Shown here piece by piece: positions 7,147 through 18,097 of a stretch of 64,000 bases of DNA. Position numbers and translations under genes: made by a program. Under the pieces are notes generated by a model. That model was not told where the DNA came from. It did no database searches and worked only from the letters and a program-made list of their open reading frames with translations. Source of the stretch: a virus. The first letter of the stretch is position 1. Each line of letters starts with the position of its first letter. The stretch is taken from the IMG/VR virus record IMGVR_UViG_3300042569_003487, positions 62,001-126,000 of that record; one strand, given 5' to 3'.

Positions 7147-10100
7147 TTATGCTCCTCTTAATTTTTTAACTTCTGCTTTAAGCTCTTCAATTTGTACTTG
7201 TTGAGCTTTAATAGATTCAATAAGTAGGGAGACTGTGTTTCCGTAAGAAACTGAAAGCTCACCATTTGCATTTTCAGATACGGCTTCAGGCAGGGCTTCT
7301 CGCATTTCCTGTGCAATAACTCCAGTATATCTTTTAGTAGGATCGGCTAAGTCTGTACGTGTAAATGTTACACCTCTAACTTTGCTAAGTCTTTCCAATG
7401 GATTATCAATTACCTCTATATTTGCTTTTACCCTAGCATCCGAATACGCAATAATATCGCCAATACACCAAATTGTATCTGAAATTGCAGTCCAAGTTCT
7501 ACCTACATTTTGTACTAACATACCATGGTTAGTTAAGTTGGCAGCTTCTCCGCCAGCATTTGGGTGGGACCATGCTATACCGTAATGATTGGCACAACTT
7601 GTACCGTCAGCCGCTAGCTTATAGGCATCGCCCATCGCAAATACACCTTGGAATCTCGTTGAAGTATAAACTCCAACTACAGTATTACCATAGTTATCAT
7701 CGATATAAAAGTTACCATTTGCTCGGGTTGCTCGAGCTGCAGTAATTGACCAAGAACCCGATGCAACTCCACGAATAATATCGGCTGCAACCGTTGTTGT
7801 TGCAGATCTATGATAGCTATCACCATTTTTAATTACAAATCGAGTTATTCCACTTTCATCATTATCAGTTGTGTTAATATATTGGAATCTTCCATAACCG
7901 CCGGCTGGATAAATTTCAGCCGTACCTGATGAAGAGTATACGCTATTTCCGCTATGCCATAGAATTGGGTACCATGAGCCTGAACCATTTCCTGAGTTAA
8001 CGGTTACAGTTGATGCAATTGTTGCAGAACTCGCTGAACTTGCAGAACTTGCTGAACCAGCTGAGTCTGCATATGCAACCTGAACTCCACTTGGGTGGTT
8101 TGATGTTAATTGCCAGTAAGATCCTGTCCAGTTAGCTCTAACATAATAGTCAGTAGGGTGAGATTCTGCCCATAATTTAAGAGCACCGTCTGCTCGGCTA
8201 ACCGTTTGCGATCCAATATTACCTGAGTGAATCATTTCGACCCAACTTCTAGGCGTATCCCAAGCACTTCTCCAAAACCATCTGTTATTTGCCTCTTGTG
8301 AACAAACCATTTGCCAACCATGGAATCTAGAACCATCCGAATTGTTATAATGGAATGCTTGCATTCCAACATAATGAGAAGAGGCACCAGGACCATTAGC
8401 GGGTGTTGACCAGGTATCAAAAAACCCAGACCCCCAATAAGAACCTATAGTATTAAGATCATATTGACCCCAACCCATTGCTCCTGTTTGATAAAGAGCT
8501 CCTTGTGCTGCTCTAGTACTCCATGGAGAATTGCTCTGTTTAGAGTTTAAACTATGTCTGTTTAGAGTAGCATCACCAAATCTATAAAGATTAGATGTAC
8601 CATTAGGATCTAAATAATAACCAGTATCATCTGAATCGTAGAATATTGGAGATCGCATTGAACCTGCTGCTTCCATATAAACGTCTGAATAAACTCGACC
8701 GTCTTCGATTAAAAGTCTACGGTTACCGCCTCTCATAATACTTACGTTATGGCCAGTATAACTACCAATATAAACCTGATCTGGCGTATGCACATAAATT
8801 CCAGCTTGAATACCTGGAGTCCTCGCCTCTACTACAAATCGGGTATGCGGTGCATTACTAAACCATACTTGGGTACCCCATCCCCCTGGATCTGACCAGT
8901 TACTTCCAGAATCTCCAACATAAAGATTTCGGATTCGGGATGATCCGGCTGGATCTAGGTAAAATGCACTATTGTCATTATCATAAAATGCTGCAGCATA
9001 CATGCCGGCACCAGTTATCCAGTTTCCACTATCATCACACCAACTACCCCAACTACCACTTTGATTTAAGAATCCAATTCGGTTAGAGTTACAATGAATT
9101 TCGCGAGTTCCTTCATCTGAATCGTGCATAAAGATTGATGAAGCACCTACTCCCTGCCCAACCGTAAGATTTCCATAAAGAGTAGTACTTCTGGCACTGT
9201 CTGTTAACAGCGACCAGTTTCCAGCATTATTCAAGAATCCAATATTATTAGAAGTATCAGCATAAACATATCCGCGAATAGTGCTTTGGTGATTACTTCT
9301 AAACACAAGTTCAACTACTCCGCCACTACCGGTAACTGTCCATCCAGATCCATTGCTTGAATAGAAATGAGTTCCGGTTGCCTGGTTGTATACACCTTCA
9401 TTTGTATTATAATTTCTAAACCATCCATAATTGTATACATTGGTAAAGGTAACTGCGTCTGATGTTCTAACATATTGATTCATATTGGAAGGATACGGAT
9501 CGGCTGATGTATTTAACGCTCTAAACCAGCCAGACCAGTCGTCAGCGCCTCTCCTAAAATATAAGTTGTCATAGGCGTATGGAATATAAATTTGAGCGCC
9601 TCTAGTTCTATTACCAATACCCCAAAGACTTGCATTATATGCAGCATCAGGGCCACCGTAACCGTTTATTGGGCCATATCCATCTAAGTTAACGGTGTAT
9701 TGTCCATCTAGGTCATTTAAGTTACCAACATTAACTTGATAACCAAGATTTCTTGTATATCGGCCATCTGCTGTTGCTTGTGACATACCTCCGCTTGGAA
9801 TAGTTACAGAGTTACCGCCGCTAATCGTAAGCGTAGATCCGTTGATACTTAAGGTTTGTCCATCGCTATTAGTATCTGTATCAATATCATTAAATGCTGC
9901 AGTTAAAGTTGAGCCATCACCTAAAGTTAAGGTTAAAGTTTTGGTTGAACTTCCACTAAATGCAACTCCAGTTGGGCGTTTATTATATGCAGTATTCCAG
10001 TTTGAAGCTGAGCTAATATATGAATCGCTAATTGCAGTACCATTCCAAACTGCGTTAGATAAAGTAGCGCCGCCCCAGCTCATATTTCCAATAATAGAAA

Positions 10101-11901
10101 ATGCACTACCATTCCACATGATTCTTCCTTGATAATCAGTTGCGCTATTTACAAAATCAATATAGGCGCCGGCCGTTCCGTATAATTGCAATTGAGCATA
10201 ACCATCTGCTAAATTGAATCCCATACCAGGATTAGTTAAGTTATATCTAGATGAAGAGGTGCTTCTGTCACCTACATAAAATGGAAATTTAGCATCAACT
10301 GAATCGCTATTAATTGCTATTTTACTATCTGAAATTGTTATTGAATTTGCACCATATTTACCAATTTTAACTGTGCTATTTGCTAGCACTTCAATAATAG
10401 GTAAACCTGCAATAGTATTAACACTATAAATGGTGTCTAACACTGAATCAGTTACGGTAAATAATCGACCATTAACCCCGTCTACTGCTAGGACATCGGC
10501 TCCATCGGTTGAACCCTTTACATATACAGTCGCGGAAGGCAATGAATATGCATAATTGGCAACCCCAACTGCTAATCTATTTTCAAGATTTAAGTAACTA
10601 GTTATAGCAGATGTACCTGAATGCCATCTACCTAATCGATATACGCTAGCTCCTCCAGCAGATGCGGTAAATGTGATACCTCTAACATTAGAACCTCCAC
10701 TTTGCATAGTATTAATTAATAAATCATGGTGGCCGCTTACTGCACTAGTATACCATTGAGTATTACCGGCTCCAATCCAAAAATCCTGATGTCCTTGAAA
10801 ATGGACATTTGTAATTGTACCGTTTTGACCGTTTAGGGAACCACTATCCCAACCTGAACTTGCTCCAAAATAAGAATATCTTCCATTTACATAAATTTCA
10901 CCAAATGTTGGGTTTGCTCCAGTTTGAACGCTTTGGTTTAACCAACTAGAAAGCCAAGTACTTCTAGTTCCTAAATATAAATCGCCGCTTGCTCCAAAAT
11001 TACCGTTTGTCCATAATCCAGAGTTTGCTTGGTATAAGTAATATGATGTTTGACCCGATGGATAAATTCCGCCTGTCATTATTAAATTTCCGCCGTTATC
11101 TACATCAAGAATATTTGTTCCGTCTGATCTTCTAAAAAAGAAGTTTCCCCCGCCTCTATTTTGAAAATATAGATGGCTTGAGTGCCACTGTATTTTATTT
11201 TGTTCACCTGTCCAAGCTCCATGCGTTCCAACATATGCAGCACCTGCATCTAATGTAAGGCTACCTGACATTGAGTCTCCTGATGCATTTACAAATCTTG
11301 AATCAGATTCAGATTCAGTATAATATCTGTCATCATGACTATGGCTAATTGCAGCAAATCTTGAATCAGATTCCGATTCAGTATAGTATCGGTCATCGTG
11401 ATTATGTGAAGGAAGAGCTGTTAAGTAGCTTTGAGAAGTTACCCAGCTGCGAAGAGCTAGCGGTTCATTATCTACTGCAAATAGACCATCTGCTCGAACT
11501 CCAAATCGTTGAACGTGTCGATTTCCCCAATGAAATGTAATTGCAGGGGCATAGTTCCAATCACTTTGGTTAGATCCAACATATCCTTGTTCACGGATTT
11601 GAATCGCACCTTCATATACTCCAGTTCCAATAGAAGGTATGTAGAGTTGGCCAGTCATTGTACCACCAGATAGGGACAGTTTTCCAGCTAGAGAGTTTGT
11701 TAGTGTACTAGCAAAACTTGCATCATCTCCTAATGCAGCAGCCAATTCATCAAGGGTATTTAAAGCACCAGGTGCACCTGCAATTAAGTTATTAATTTGC
11801 GTAGTAACATAAGAGGTTGTTGCAATTGAGTGGTCTGCCATGTTACCGGCATGAATTGCAATATGTCCATTGATTGTGGTTCCGTGTATTAATTGTGCCA
11901 T
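7147..11901 (-). CDS. Giant tail fibre with C-terminal S74 intramolecular chaperone
   Basis: A 1584-residue fibre. The N-terminus is like other long tail fibres (ATTSYVTTQINNLI, then GALNTLDELAAALGDDASFA). The middle is repetitive beta-rich shaft, with two HDDRYYTESESDSRF repeats near residue 170-200 and aromatic/glycine-rich modules. The last 98 residues match the peptidase S74/endosialidase chaperone: Ser1487 in YSDARVKANIE, YTGVIAQEMREALPEAV, and a C-terminal coiled coil (IKAQQVQIEELKAEVKKL). In this family the chaperone drives trimerisation and cuts itself off at the Ser, so the mature fibre would be ~1486 residues. It shares modules with the next, larger fibre. Confidence 0.88.
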   Translation of the reverse strand: MAQLIHGTTINGHIAIHAGNMADHSIATTSYVTTQINNLIAGAPGALNTLDELAAALGDDASFASTLTNSLAGKLSLSGGTMTGQLYIPSIGTGVYEGAIQIREQGYVGSNQSDWNYAPAITFHWGNRHVQRFGVRADGLFAVDNEPLALRSWVTSQSYLTALPSHNHDDRYYTESESDSRFAAISHSHDDRYYTESESDSRFVNASGDSMSGSLTLDAGAAYVGTHGAWTGEQNKIQWHSSHLYFQNRGGGNFFFRRSDGTNILDVDNGGNLIMTGGIYPSGQTSYYLYQANSGLWTNGNFGASGDLYLGTRSTWLSSWLNQSVQTGANPTFGEIYVNGRYSYFGASSGWDSGSLNGQNGTITNVHFQGHQDFWIGAGNTQWYTSAVSGHHDLLINTMQSGGSNVRGITFTASAGGASVYRLGRWHSGTSAITSYLNLENRLAVGVANYAYSLPSATVYVKGSTDGADVLAVDGVNGRLFTVTDSVLDTIYSVNTIAGLPIIEVLANSTVKIGKYGANSITISDSKIAINSDSVDAKFPFYVGDRSTSSSRYNLTNPGMGFNLADGYAQLQLYGTAGAYIDFVNSATDYQGRIMWNGSAFSIIGNMSWGGATLSNAVWNGTAISDSYISSASNWNTAYNKRPTGVAFSGSSTKTLTLTLGDGSTLTAAFNDIDTDTNSDGQTLSINGSTLTISGGNSVTIPSGGMSQATADGRYTRNLGYQVNVGNLNDLDGQYTVNLDGYGPINGYGGPDAAYNASLWGIGNRTRGAQIYIPYAYDNLYFRRGADDWSGWFRALNTSADPYPSNMNQYVRTSDAVTFTNVYNYGWFRNYNTNEGVYNQATGTHFYSSNGSGWTVTGSGGVVELVFRSNHQSTIRGYVYADTSNNIGFLNNAGNWSLLTDSARSTTLYGNLTVGQGVGASSIFMHDSDEGTREIHCNSNRIGFLNQSGSWGSWCDDSGNWITGAGMYAAAFYDNDNSAFYLDPAGSSRIRNLYVGDSGSNWSDPGGWGTQVWFSNAPHTRFVVEARTPGIQAGIYVHTPDQVYIGSYTGHNVSIMRGGNRRLLIEDGRVYSDVYMEAAGSMRSPIFYDSDDTGYYLDPNGTSNLYRFGDATLNRHSLNSKQSNSPWSTRAAQGALYQTGAMGWGQYDLNTIGSYWGSGFFDTWSTPANGPGASSHYVGMQAFHYNNSDGSRFHGWQMVCSQEANNRWFWRSAWDTPRSWVEMIHSGNIGSQTVSRADGALKLWAESHPTDYYVRANWTGSYWQLTSNHPSGVQVAYADSAGSASSASSASSATIASTVTVNSGNGSGSWYPILWHSGNSVYSSSGTAEIYPAGGYGRFQYINTTDNDESGITRFVIKNGDSYHRSATTTVAADIIRGVASGSWSITAARATRANGNFYIDDNYGNTVVGVYTSTRFQGVFAMGDAYKLAADGTSCANHYGIAWSHPNAGGEAANLTNHGMLVQNVGRTWTAISDTIWCIGDIIAYSDARVKANIEVIDNPLERLSKVRGVTFTRTDLADPTKRYTGVIAQEMREALPEAVSENANGELSVSYGNTVSLLIESIKAQQVQIEELKAEVKKLRGA

Positions 11902-11906
11902 ATTAG

Positions 11907-14900
11907 TTATCTATTTTCAAGATCGTCAATTCTCTTGGTTAAATTTTTTATAAGTTCTTGTTGTTCTTGAATAGTTTTAATCAAGATTGGTGCAATACGC
12001 GTATAGTTAATACCATCGACTTGACCAGCATCATCATATTTAATTAATTCAGGGTAGATTTCAGCAACCTCTTCTGCAATTAAACCAATTTCAGTTGAGC
12101 CAGTTCCACCAATTTTGGTATAGTAAACAGGTCTTAGTTGTAATACTTTGTCTAGTGCTGGAGTTAAGGACTCAACATTAGTTTTATATCTAATAGATGA
12201 TAATTCTACCAATCTATTTGAAAGAGTTAAGGTACCTCCAGTATCAAATGTCATTCTAACATTATTGTCTGGAACGTATACAAACTGTAAATTTCCAGTC
12301 TGGTTTGAATTATCATTTGGCGAATCACAAATAAACCAACTTTCCCATTGAATTCCTTCTCCAAATCCAGAATCTGACATTGTAATATGTCCAACTCCAT
12401 CTAAGTTATTATTGGAAAAATTAACTGTTCCAGTAATAGTTCCACCGCTTAGTGGTAGATAATAACCATCAATTACTTGACTTCTAAAGTGGGCTGGTGT
12501 AGATTTTCTTAGGTAGTTATCACTTGTATTTTGTGTCCAAATCTGACCAATCGTTGGGTTTTCTGAGTTACCATTAGATGCATTAAAATAGGTTCCTAAG
12601 ACATAGTTTGAATAGATATTTCCACTACTGTCTCTTCGTACAATTGTATTTACATTGGCAACAGTATCTGCATTATATCCATCCAATAAGTCAGCATCTA
12701 ATCCAGAACCTGCTCCATCATTTCCAGCGTGCCATATAGTATTGCCATTATATGTAAATCCAGTAAGATTTTCAAAATAAAGTGCTCTTGAGTTGTTAAT
12801 GTATATTCGACGAGCAATATCAGCATCAGCTGAACTCCTAGTATAAACTGCATAATCTGTATAGTATGCATTAGCTGTACTATATCCATCAAAACCGATT
12901 CGACCAACAATAGTTCCATCGGGCTTAGTTTGTTCAATCCATGAATTATCATCATTTGTTAATAATCTAAGGTTATTATAACTACCTGTGTTTCTGATCA
13001 CTAGATCACCTGTCATAGTGTCTCCACTTGTATTAACCCATACATCAGATACTCCAGTAATATAACCTTGAGAAGTTACCCATGATTGAGTTGCAAGTAA
13101 GTTACCTCCACCATACGGCACATTTCTAAAATATGCAACATTGGCAGATGTTATTTCAAGTGCAACTGAAGTAGGTTCATAAATATCACCGTACCCTAAT
13201 TTAAAGCTATCTGTGTTATTATTATTGGTCATTCCCATTGACCACATAGGCATTCCAGTATAATCCCATGCAACACCTTGTGAAACATTCATTCCAGTGG
13301 TAAACATTAAGGTTGCCTGATTTCCACTAGCCTCTCGATTAATGAATACTCTTGAAGTTCCAGTAGATGCGCTAACATATAATTCTGGGTTGGTTCCGAC
13401 CAATTGGATTTGTGCTGGATTGCTTGATGGATAAACATACAAGTTGCCACTCATTGAGTCTCCTGTTACATTAACATAGAGAGAATCGGCTGTTCCTTGT
13501 GAAATACCTCCAGTTGGAAGCGTAATTGAGTTACCTCCACTAATTGAAAGAGTACTTCCATTTAAAGTTAGGGTTTGAGCATCAGTATTTGTATCAGTAT
13601 CGATATCTGTCCAGCTTGCAGTCACAGTACCTCCATCTCTTTGAGTAAGAGTTAAGGTTTTAGTTGAGGTTCCGCTTACTGAGGCAGAAGTTATAGTATC
13701 ATTATATGCAGAGTACCAATTTGCAGATGTACCATGACTTGGAGTTGAAATACCACTTGCATTAATTGTAATTGGTGCAGAGAAAGGTCCTAATTTAACT
13801 GTATTATTTGCAAAGGCTTCTATTACTGGAAGACCTGCAATTGTATTTACAGAAAATAGGGAATTTGAAAGATCATCGGTAACCGTAAATAGTCGACCGT
13901 TAACTCCATTTACTGCAAATAATTCTTGTCCACTTGTTACTCCGCTAATTACTAAAGGTCCAGTCATTGAATCTCCAGTAATATTTACGTATAGAGGATC
14001 AGCTGCAGCTTGAGTTAACCAGCCACCATAATTTCCAAGCGAGCTTCTTACATGAGCAAGGGTAGATTTTCTTAACCAACCATCTCCATTTGATGTAAAG
14101 AAAGAATTAATACTTGGATTTTCGGTTTCACTAACATTAGTATTAATATAATTAGCATAAATATAACCGTTACCATCTCTAATAACTACAGTGTTTGCTC
14201 CAACTGAACCCGATGCATGATAACCATCTAATAAGTCTGCATCTAAGCCAGAACCTGATCCGTCATTTCCTGGATGCCATGGAGTATAACCTAGAGCAGT
14301 AGTAACATTTGCTGAAGTAATTCCAGTAATATAACCGGAACCATTTGTAAGCTGGTTATTATTTGTAATAGTATTTGTAATTGTAACCTGTTGGTTTGAA
14401 GTACTAACCGAAATACCTGCTCCGGCTACTGCGCTTAATAAACCAGTATTATTAATAGTAACCTGTTGATTTGATGTACTAACAGTAATACCTGTACCAG
14501 CGGCTGCACTTAATAAACCAGTATTATTAATAGTAAGGTTTTGGTTTGAAGTACTTACTGTGATACCTGTGCCTGCCGTTGCACTAAGTAGAGCAGTTGT
14601 ATTAATAGTAAGGTTTTGGTTTGATGTGCTTACTGTGATACCGGTTCCAGCCGTTGCCGATAGTAAGGCAGTTGTATTGATCGTAAGATTTTGATTGGAT
14701 GTACTTACGGTAATACCTGTTCCAGCGGTCGCAGACAATAATCCAGTATTTGTAACAGTAACTGCGCCGGTAGTCGAGTTTACTGAGATTCCGGTTCCGG
14801 CCGATACCGAAGAAACGCCAGCCGTAATTGTCCAAGATCGGTTTGCCGATAAGTCATAGGTTGTACCATTAATTGTAAGGGTACGGGAAGTAGGAACATA

Positions 14901-17900
14901 TCCAGATAAAGCAGCTGAAGTAATATAACCTGGACCATTTGTTAATTGATTTAAGTTAGTTAGGTTACCACTATGCCAAATTAGGTGTCTAACTGCTCCG
15001 AGTGACCATCCGCCCCATACTAAGTCATTTTCTACACCGCCTAATCCAAAATAACCGGCGTAATCCCCTTCAATGTGAAATGTAATATATGCATCTCTGC
15101 CTGCAGAGTCTTGTAATATCGTTAATCCTCTATCGCCAGCCGCAACCACGTCAACCGTTGTGCCTGAGGTTTGATAAAATCTTGTAGTTCTAGCCGTAGT
15201 ATCACCACGAGAAATTACACTATCAAGAGTATCGGTCTCAGTATAACCAGTAATATAACCTGGACCGTTTGTTAATTGGTTAAGGTTAGTTATTGTATTT
15301 GTAACCGTAACGTCTCCTGTAGTCGAGTTTACTGAGATTCCAGCGCCGGCCGATACTGAAGAAACTCCAGCTGTAATTGTCCAGCTTCTATTTGCTGATA
15401 AGTCGTAGGTTGTACCATTAATAGTAAGAGTACGAGAGGTTGGAACATATCCGGAAAGTGAGGCAGACGTAATATAACCTGGGCCATTTGTTAATTGATT
15501 TAAGTTAGTTAGGTTACCGGCATGCCATATAACATTATTGCCATATGTTAAATCACCTGGACCAGTTCTACCTAGCGCAGTATTGTCAGCTTCACCAAAT
15601 ACAATGTATGCTTCATTTGGGTCTTGTGCACCCTGAATTCTAAATGTATTAGCTAAGTTAATGTCTCCTATCCAAGCATCATCACCTATTCGAAAGTTTG
15701 TACCATTACCATTATTTGTTGTTATAACTGAATCGACAGTTATTTGAGCGGTTGAGGTTGCGCCTCTTCCAACTACACTTGCAAGGGTATCAGATTCCGC
15801 TGTTAAATATACGTTTGAATCTAGTGTCCACGTATTTGTTCCTGTTCTTTTTAAGAAACCAGTTGCGGTCAATCCAGCAATTGCAGTTAGGTCTCCGTCT
15901 AATGGTTGATATGTAGTAGAGGCAGTTCCAGTAGTTAAATAGGTATTTGAATCAACTGAACCATCTGCTTTTAAAAATTGACTTGATGTTCCTCCAACCT
16001 TAATAAAGGATCTGCCTGTAATATCGTTTGCAGCAAGATCTGCAAGTGCAAATGAAGCATGTGAAGTATCAATAAATGGAGAAGCATCTGGTTCTGGCGT
16101 ATATCCCTTAAAGAATTTCCAAGTATTATCAGTTGCATCTCTAAATAATCCGGCATGGGCATAAGAACCATCATTGTAACCAGCAGCAAATCCTAAATCT
16201 GGATTAGCATTTGATTTAGCTCTTGCAGTACCACCTGAACTATAGGATCCAGTTGCACTATTTGCAATTGTAAATGAGTTTGTTGAAACTCCAGTAATTA
16301 TTTGATTTGATAAGTTGTATGCAGTTGGACTTACACCAGTAATAGTAACTGACATTCCAATAACATAGTTATGGGTCTCTTGCGTTGTATAAACTACGCT
16401 TGAACCATTTCCTACTGCATTTGTAATTGTAGTAGCAATTCCATTGTTCAGATAAATCATGTTATCTGATACTGCTAGGTTTTGCGCATAAACTGTAGTC
16501 GTAGTACCTCCAATTATTAAGTTTCCTACTACATTAAGATCTCCACCAACATATAGATTCTTTGCAATACCTACACCGCCTGCTGTAACGATTGTTCCAG
16601 TTGAGGTTGATGTTGCTTGCGTTGTACCCGAAAAAGTTTTAATTCCTGCAATAGATTCATTACCTGTGGTATGGACAACATTTGCATCATTGGCTGGTGT
16701 AAATCCTAACCAGCCTGCAATTGTTTTATTAACCCATAAGGTTCCATCGTATCCTAAAATATGTCCATTAACTGGAACAGTTGTAATTAGGTCAACATCA
16801 TGAATTTCCTTTAGTTCAAATCCATTTTGAACTTTAACAAAGATCTCACCAGTATTTGCATTTTTTCTGGTAACAATACCGATAAAAACAAGATGTCTAG
16901 GCGCATATGGCTTATTAGGTAAACCATAAATTAAGTTTCCATTATCGCCTAACCAAACTGGATCACCTTCAGTTCCAGCTAGAGACGTATCTAATCCGGC
17001 TAAAAGACCCTCTGTTACAACATTGGCCATTCCATTGATTGCAACGGTTGCATCTAAGAGACCCATTGTTTTTGATGAAGTTGCTTCACTTCCATTTGAT
17101 GCAAGATCTACAATCATATTGGTTCCATCTGCACTTGTTACATAAACAGCTTGACCTTTATTAATTGCAACGGCTGCTTTTACACCATGTTGAACTCTTG
17201 ATACATAGCTAACCGTATCAATTGTCCAAGCCCTGTTTGCGCTTAGGTCATATGAAGTTCCATTAATAGAAAGGGTTCTAGAAGTTGGTACATAGTTTGG
17301 AGTCCAATTAACCCATTGAGATCCATTAAATTGTAATAATTGTCCAGTTGCGGCTAATGAAATTGTAACATCAGTTAGGCTATCTAAATTAGTAGGAATT
17401 GAAATATTTGTTGCAGATACTGCAGTAACCAAACCTTTGCCGTTAACTGTAATCACAGGAACTGCTGTTGCTGAACCAAATGTTCCAACGTTTGAGTTAA
17501 CTGTTGCTAAGGCTAGGCCAATATTTCCGTTTGAAGTTAAAGGAGAGTTTGCAATTACAAAATCAGAACCAGTAATTCCAACTGAAGTTAAGGGTGGAGT
17601 TACTGTATTGTAACCAATCGTCCACCAATAAGTTGTACCATCATAATAAACACCTAGAACATCTGTTGCATTTGCAGCAGAGCTTGCTGTATATGAACCT
17701 CCACCAACGATTGAACTTCCTCCAGGTAGAGTTAAGGTACGACCGCCGGCTGCATCTTGTTTAACTAAGATTAAACCAGTATCGCCGGCTTCCATATTGG
17801 CAATAACTAGAGTTCTTGCTCCAGCAATGGTTACCTTTGCATTAGCACCAGAATTAAAGTCCCAAGTAATAGCGGCGCCATCAGTTAGGGTCTGTTGAGC

Positions 17901-18077
17901 CATCGTAACTTTACCATTAACCTTAAGATTTCCACCAATTGTGAATTTTTTGGCAGACTGTAGGGTTAGGGTAAGATTACCGGCATTATCATGTTGTAGG
18001 ACTGGCTTATTAGCAACGTTATCGCCAATAAATTCTAGTAAGCCTGTTGCTGGGGTTATCTTGACCGTTTGCGCCAC
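11907..18077 (-). CDS. Giant tail fibre with S74 chaperone and tandem repeats
   Basis: A 2056-residue fibre. The N-terminal region (TPATGLLEFIGDNVANK, then GGNLKVNGKVTM) resembles T4-type fibre starts. The shaft contains many beta-repeats, including five copies of a 25-residue unit (LLSATAGTGITVSTSNQ core) around residue 1110-1235 and two long copies of a module with SRTLTINGTTYDLSANRSW. The last ~97 residues are an S74 chaperone: Ser1960 in SSIRYKTNVE, IGLIAEEVAEIYPELI, and a closing coiled coil (IQEQQELIKNLTKRIDDL). Autocleavage at the Ser would release the chaperone after trimer folding. Followed closely by the second S74 fibre. Probable long side-tail fibre; which receptor it binds cannot be read from sequence. 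Confidence 0.88.
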   Translation of the reverse strand: MAQTVKITPATGLLEFIGDNVANKPVLQHDNAGNLTLTLQSAKKFTIGGNLKVNGKVTMAQQTLTDGAAITWDFNSGANAKVTIAGARTLVIANMEAGDTGLILVKQDAAGGRTLTLPGGSSIVGGGSYTASSAANATDVLGVYYDGTTYWWTIGYNTVTPPLTSVGITGSDFVIANSPLTSNGNIGLALATVNSNVGTFGSATAVPVITVNGKGLVTAVSATNISIPTNLDSLTDVTISLAATGQLLQFNGSQWVNWTPNYVPTSRTLSINGTSYDLSANRAWTIDTVSYVSRVQHGVKAAVAINKGQAVYVTSADGTNMIVDLASNGSEATSSKTMGLLDATVAINGMANVVTEGLLAGLDTSLAGTEGDPVWLGDNGNLIYGLPNKPYAPRHLVFIGIVTRKNANTGEIFVKVQNGFELKEIHDVDLITTVPVNGHILGYDGTLWVNKTIAGWLGFTPANDANVVHTTGNESIAGIKTFSGTTQATSTSTGTIVTAGGVGIAKNLYVGGDLNVVGNLIIGGTTTTVYAQNLAVSDNMIYLNNGIATTITNAVGNGSSVVYTTQETHNYVIGMSVTITGVSPTAYNLSNQIITGVSTNSFTIANSATGSYSSGGTARAKSNANPDLGFAAGYNDGSYAHAGLFRDATDNTWKFFKGYTPEPDASPFIDTSHASFALADLAANDITGRSFIKVGGTSSQFLKADGSVDSNTYLTTGTASTTYQPLDGDLTAIAGLTATGFLKRTGTNTWTLDSNVYLTAESDTLASVVGRGATSTAQITVDSVITTNNGNGTNFRIGDDAWIGDINLANTFRIQGAQDPNEAYIVFGEADNTALGRTGPGDLTYGNNVIWHAGNLTNLNQLTNGPGYITSASLSGYVPTSRTLTINGTTYDLSANRSWTITAGVSSVSAGAGISVNSTTGDVTVTNTITNLNQLTNGPGYITGYTETDTLDSVISRGDTTARTTRFYQTSGTTVDVVAAGDRGLTILQDSAGRDAYITFHIEGDYAGYFGLGGVENDLVWGGWSLGAVRHLIWHSGNLTNLNQLTNGPGYITSAALSGYVPTSRTLTINGTTYDLSANRSWTITAGVSSVSAGTGISVNSTTGAVTVTNTGLLSATAGTGITVSTSNQNLTINTTALLSATAGTGITVSTSNQNLTINTTALLSATAGTGITVSTSNQNLTINNTGLLSAAAGTGITVSTSNQQVTINNTGLLSAVAGAGISVSTSNQQVTITNTITNNNQLTNGSGYITGITSANVTTALGYTPWHPGNDGSGSGLDADLLDGYHASGSVGANTVVIRDGNGYIYANYINTNVSETENPSINSFFTSNGDGWLRKSTLAHVRSSLGNYGGWLTQAAADPLYVNITGDSMTGPLVISGVTSGQELFAVNGVNGRLFTVTDDLSNSLFSVNTIAGLPVIEAFANNTVKLGPFSAPITINASGISTPSHGTSANWYSAYNDTITSASVSGTSTKTLTLTQRDGGTVTASWTDIDTDTNTDAQTLTLNGSTLSISGGNSITLPTGGISQGTADSLYVNVTGDSMSGNLYVYPSSNPAQIQLVGTNPELYVSASTGTSRVFINREASGNQATLMFTTGMNVSQGVAWDYTGMPMWSMGMTNNNNTDSFKLGYGDIYEPTSVALEITSANVAYFRNVPYGGGNLLATQSWVTSQGYITGVSDVWVNTSGDTMTGDLVIRNTGSYNNLRLLTNDDNSWIEQTKPDGTIVGRIGFDGYSTANAYYTDYAVYTRSSADADIARRIYINNSRALYFENLTGFTYNGNTIWHAGNDGAGSGLDADLLDGYNADTVANVNTIVRRDSSGNIYSNYVLGTYFNASNGNSENPTIGQIWTQNTSDNYLRKSTPAHFRSQVIDGYYLPLSGGTITGTVNFSNNNLDGVGHITMSDSGFGEGIQWESWFICDSPNDNSNQTGNLQFVYVPDNNVRMTFDTGGTLTLSNRLVELSSIRYKTNVESLTPALDKVLQLRPVYYTKIGGTGSTEIGLIAEEVAEIYPELIKYDDAGQVDGINYTRIAPILIKTIQEQQELIKNLTKRIDDLENR
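14369..14743 (-). repeat. Five tandem ~75-bp repeats inside the 2056-aa fibre gene
   Basis: Five consecutive in-frame units of 75 bases encode 25-residue repeats with the core SAxAGTGITVSTSNQ. The last unit has drifted (AVAGAGISVSTSNQQ). The period keeps frame, so gain or loss of units would lengthen or shorten the fibre shaft without breaking the gene. Boundaries are approximate. Confidence 0.8.
14751..15524 (-). repeat. Two long imperfect module repeats in the fibre gene
   Basis: The stretches about 14,751-14,970 and 15,290-15,524 encode nearly the same ~75-residue module: NQLTNGPGYITSA, GYVPTSRTLTINGTTYDLSANRSW and SSVSAGxGISVNSTTG in order. A weaker relative of the middle part lies near 17,220-17,300. 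Third-position changes show the copies are old enough to have diverged at the DNA level while the protein stayed similar. Confidence 0.7.
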
Positions 18078-18097
18078 GTATGTAATAGACTATTTGA

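Noticed and set aside
14369-14743. CRISPR-like array
   Set aside because: Repeats are contiguous, in frame and encode protein; there are no unique spacers.
1-18077. Diversity-generating retroelement acting on the fibres or lectins
   Set aside because: No reverse transcriptase and no template/variable repeat pair with adenine-specific differences was seen in the window; it could still lie outside.
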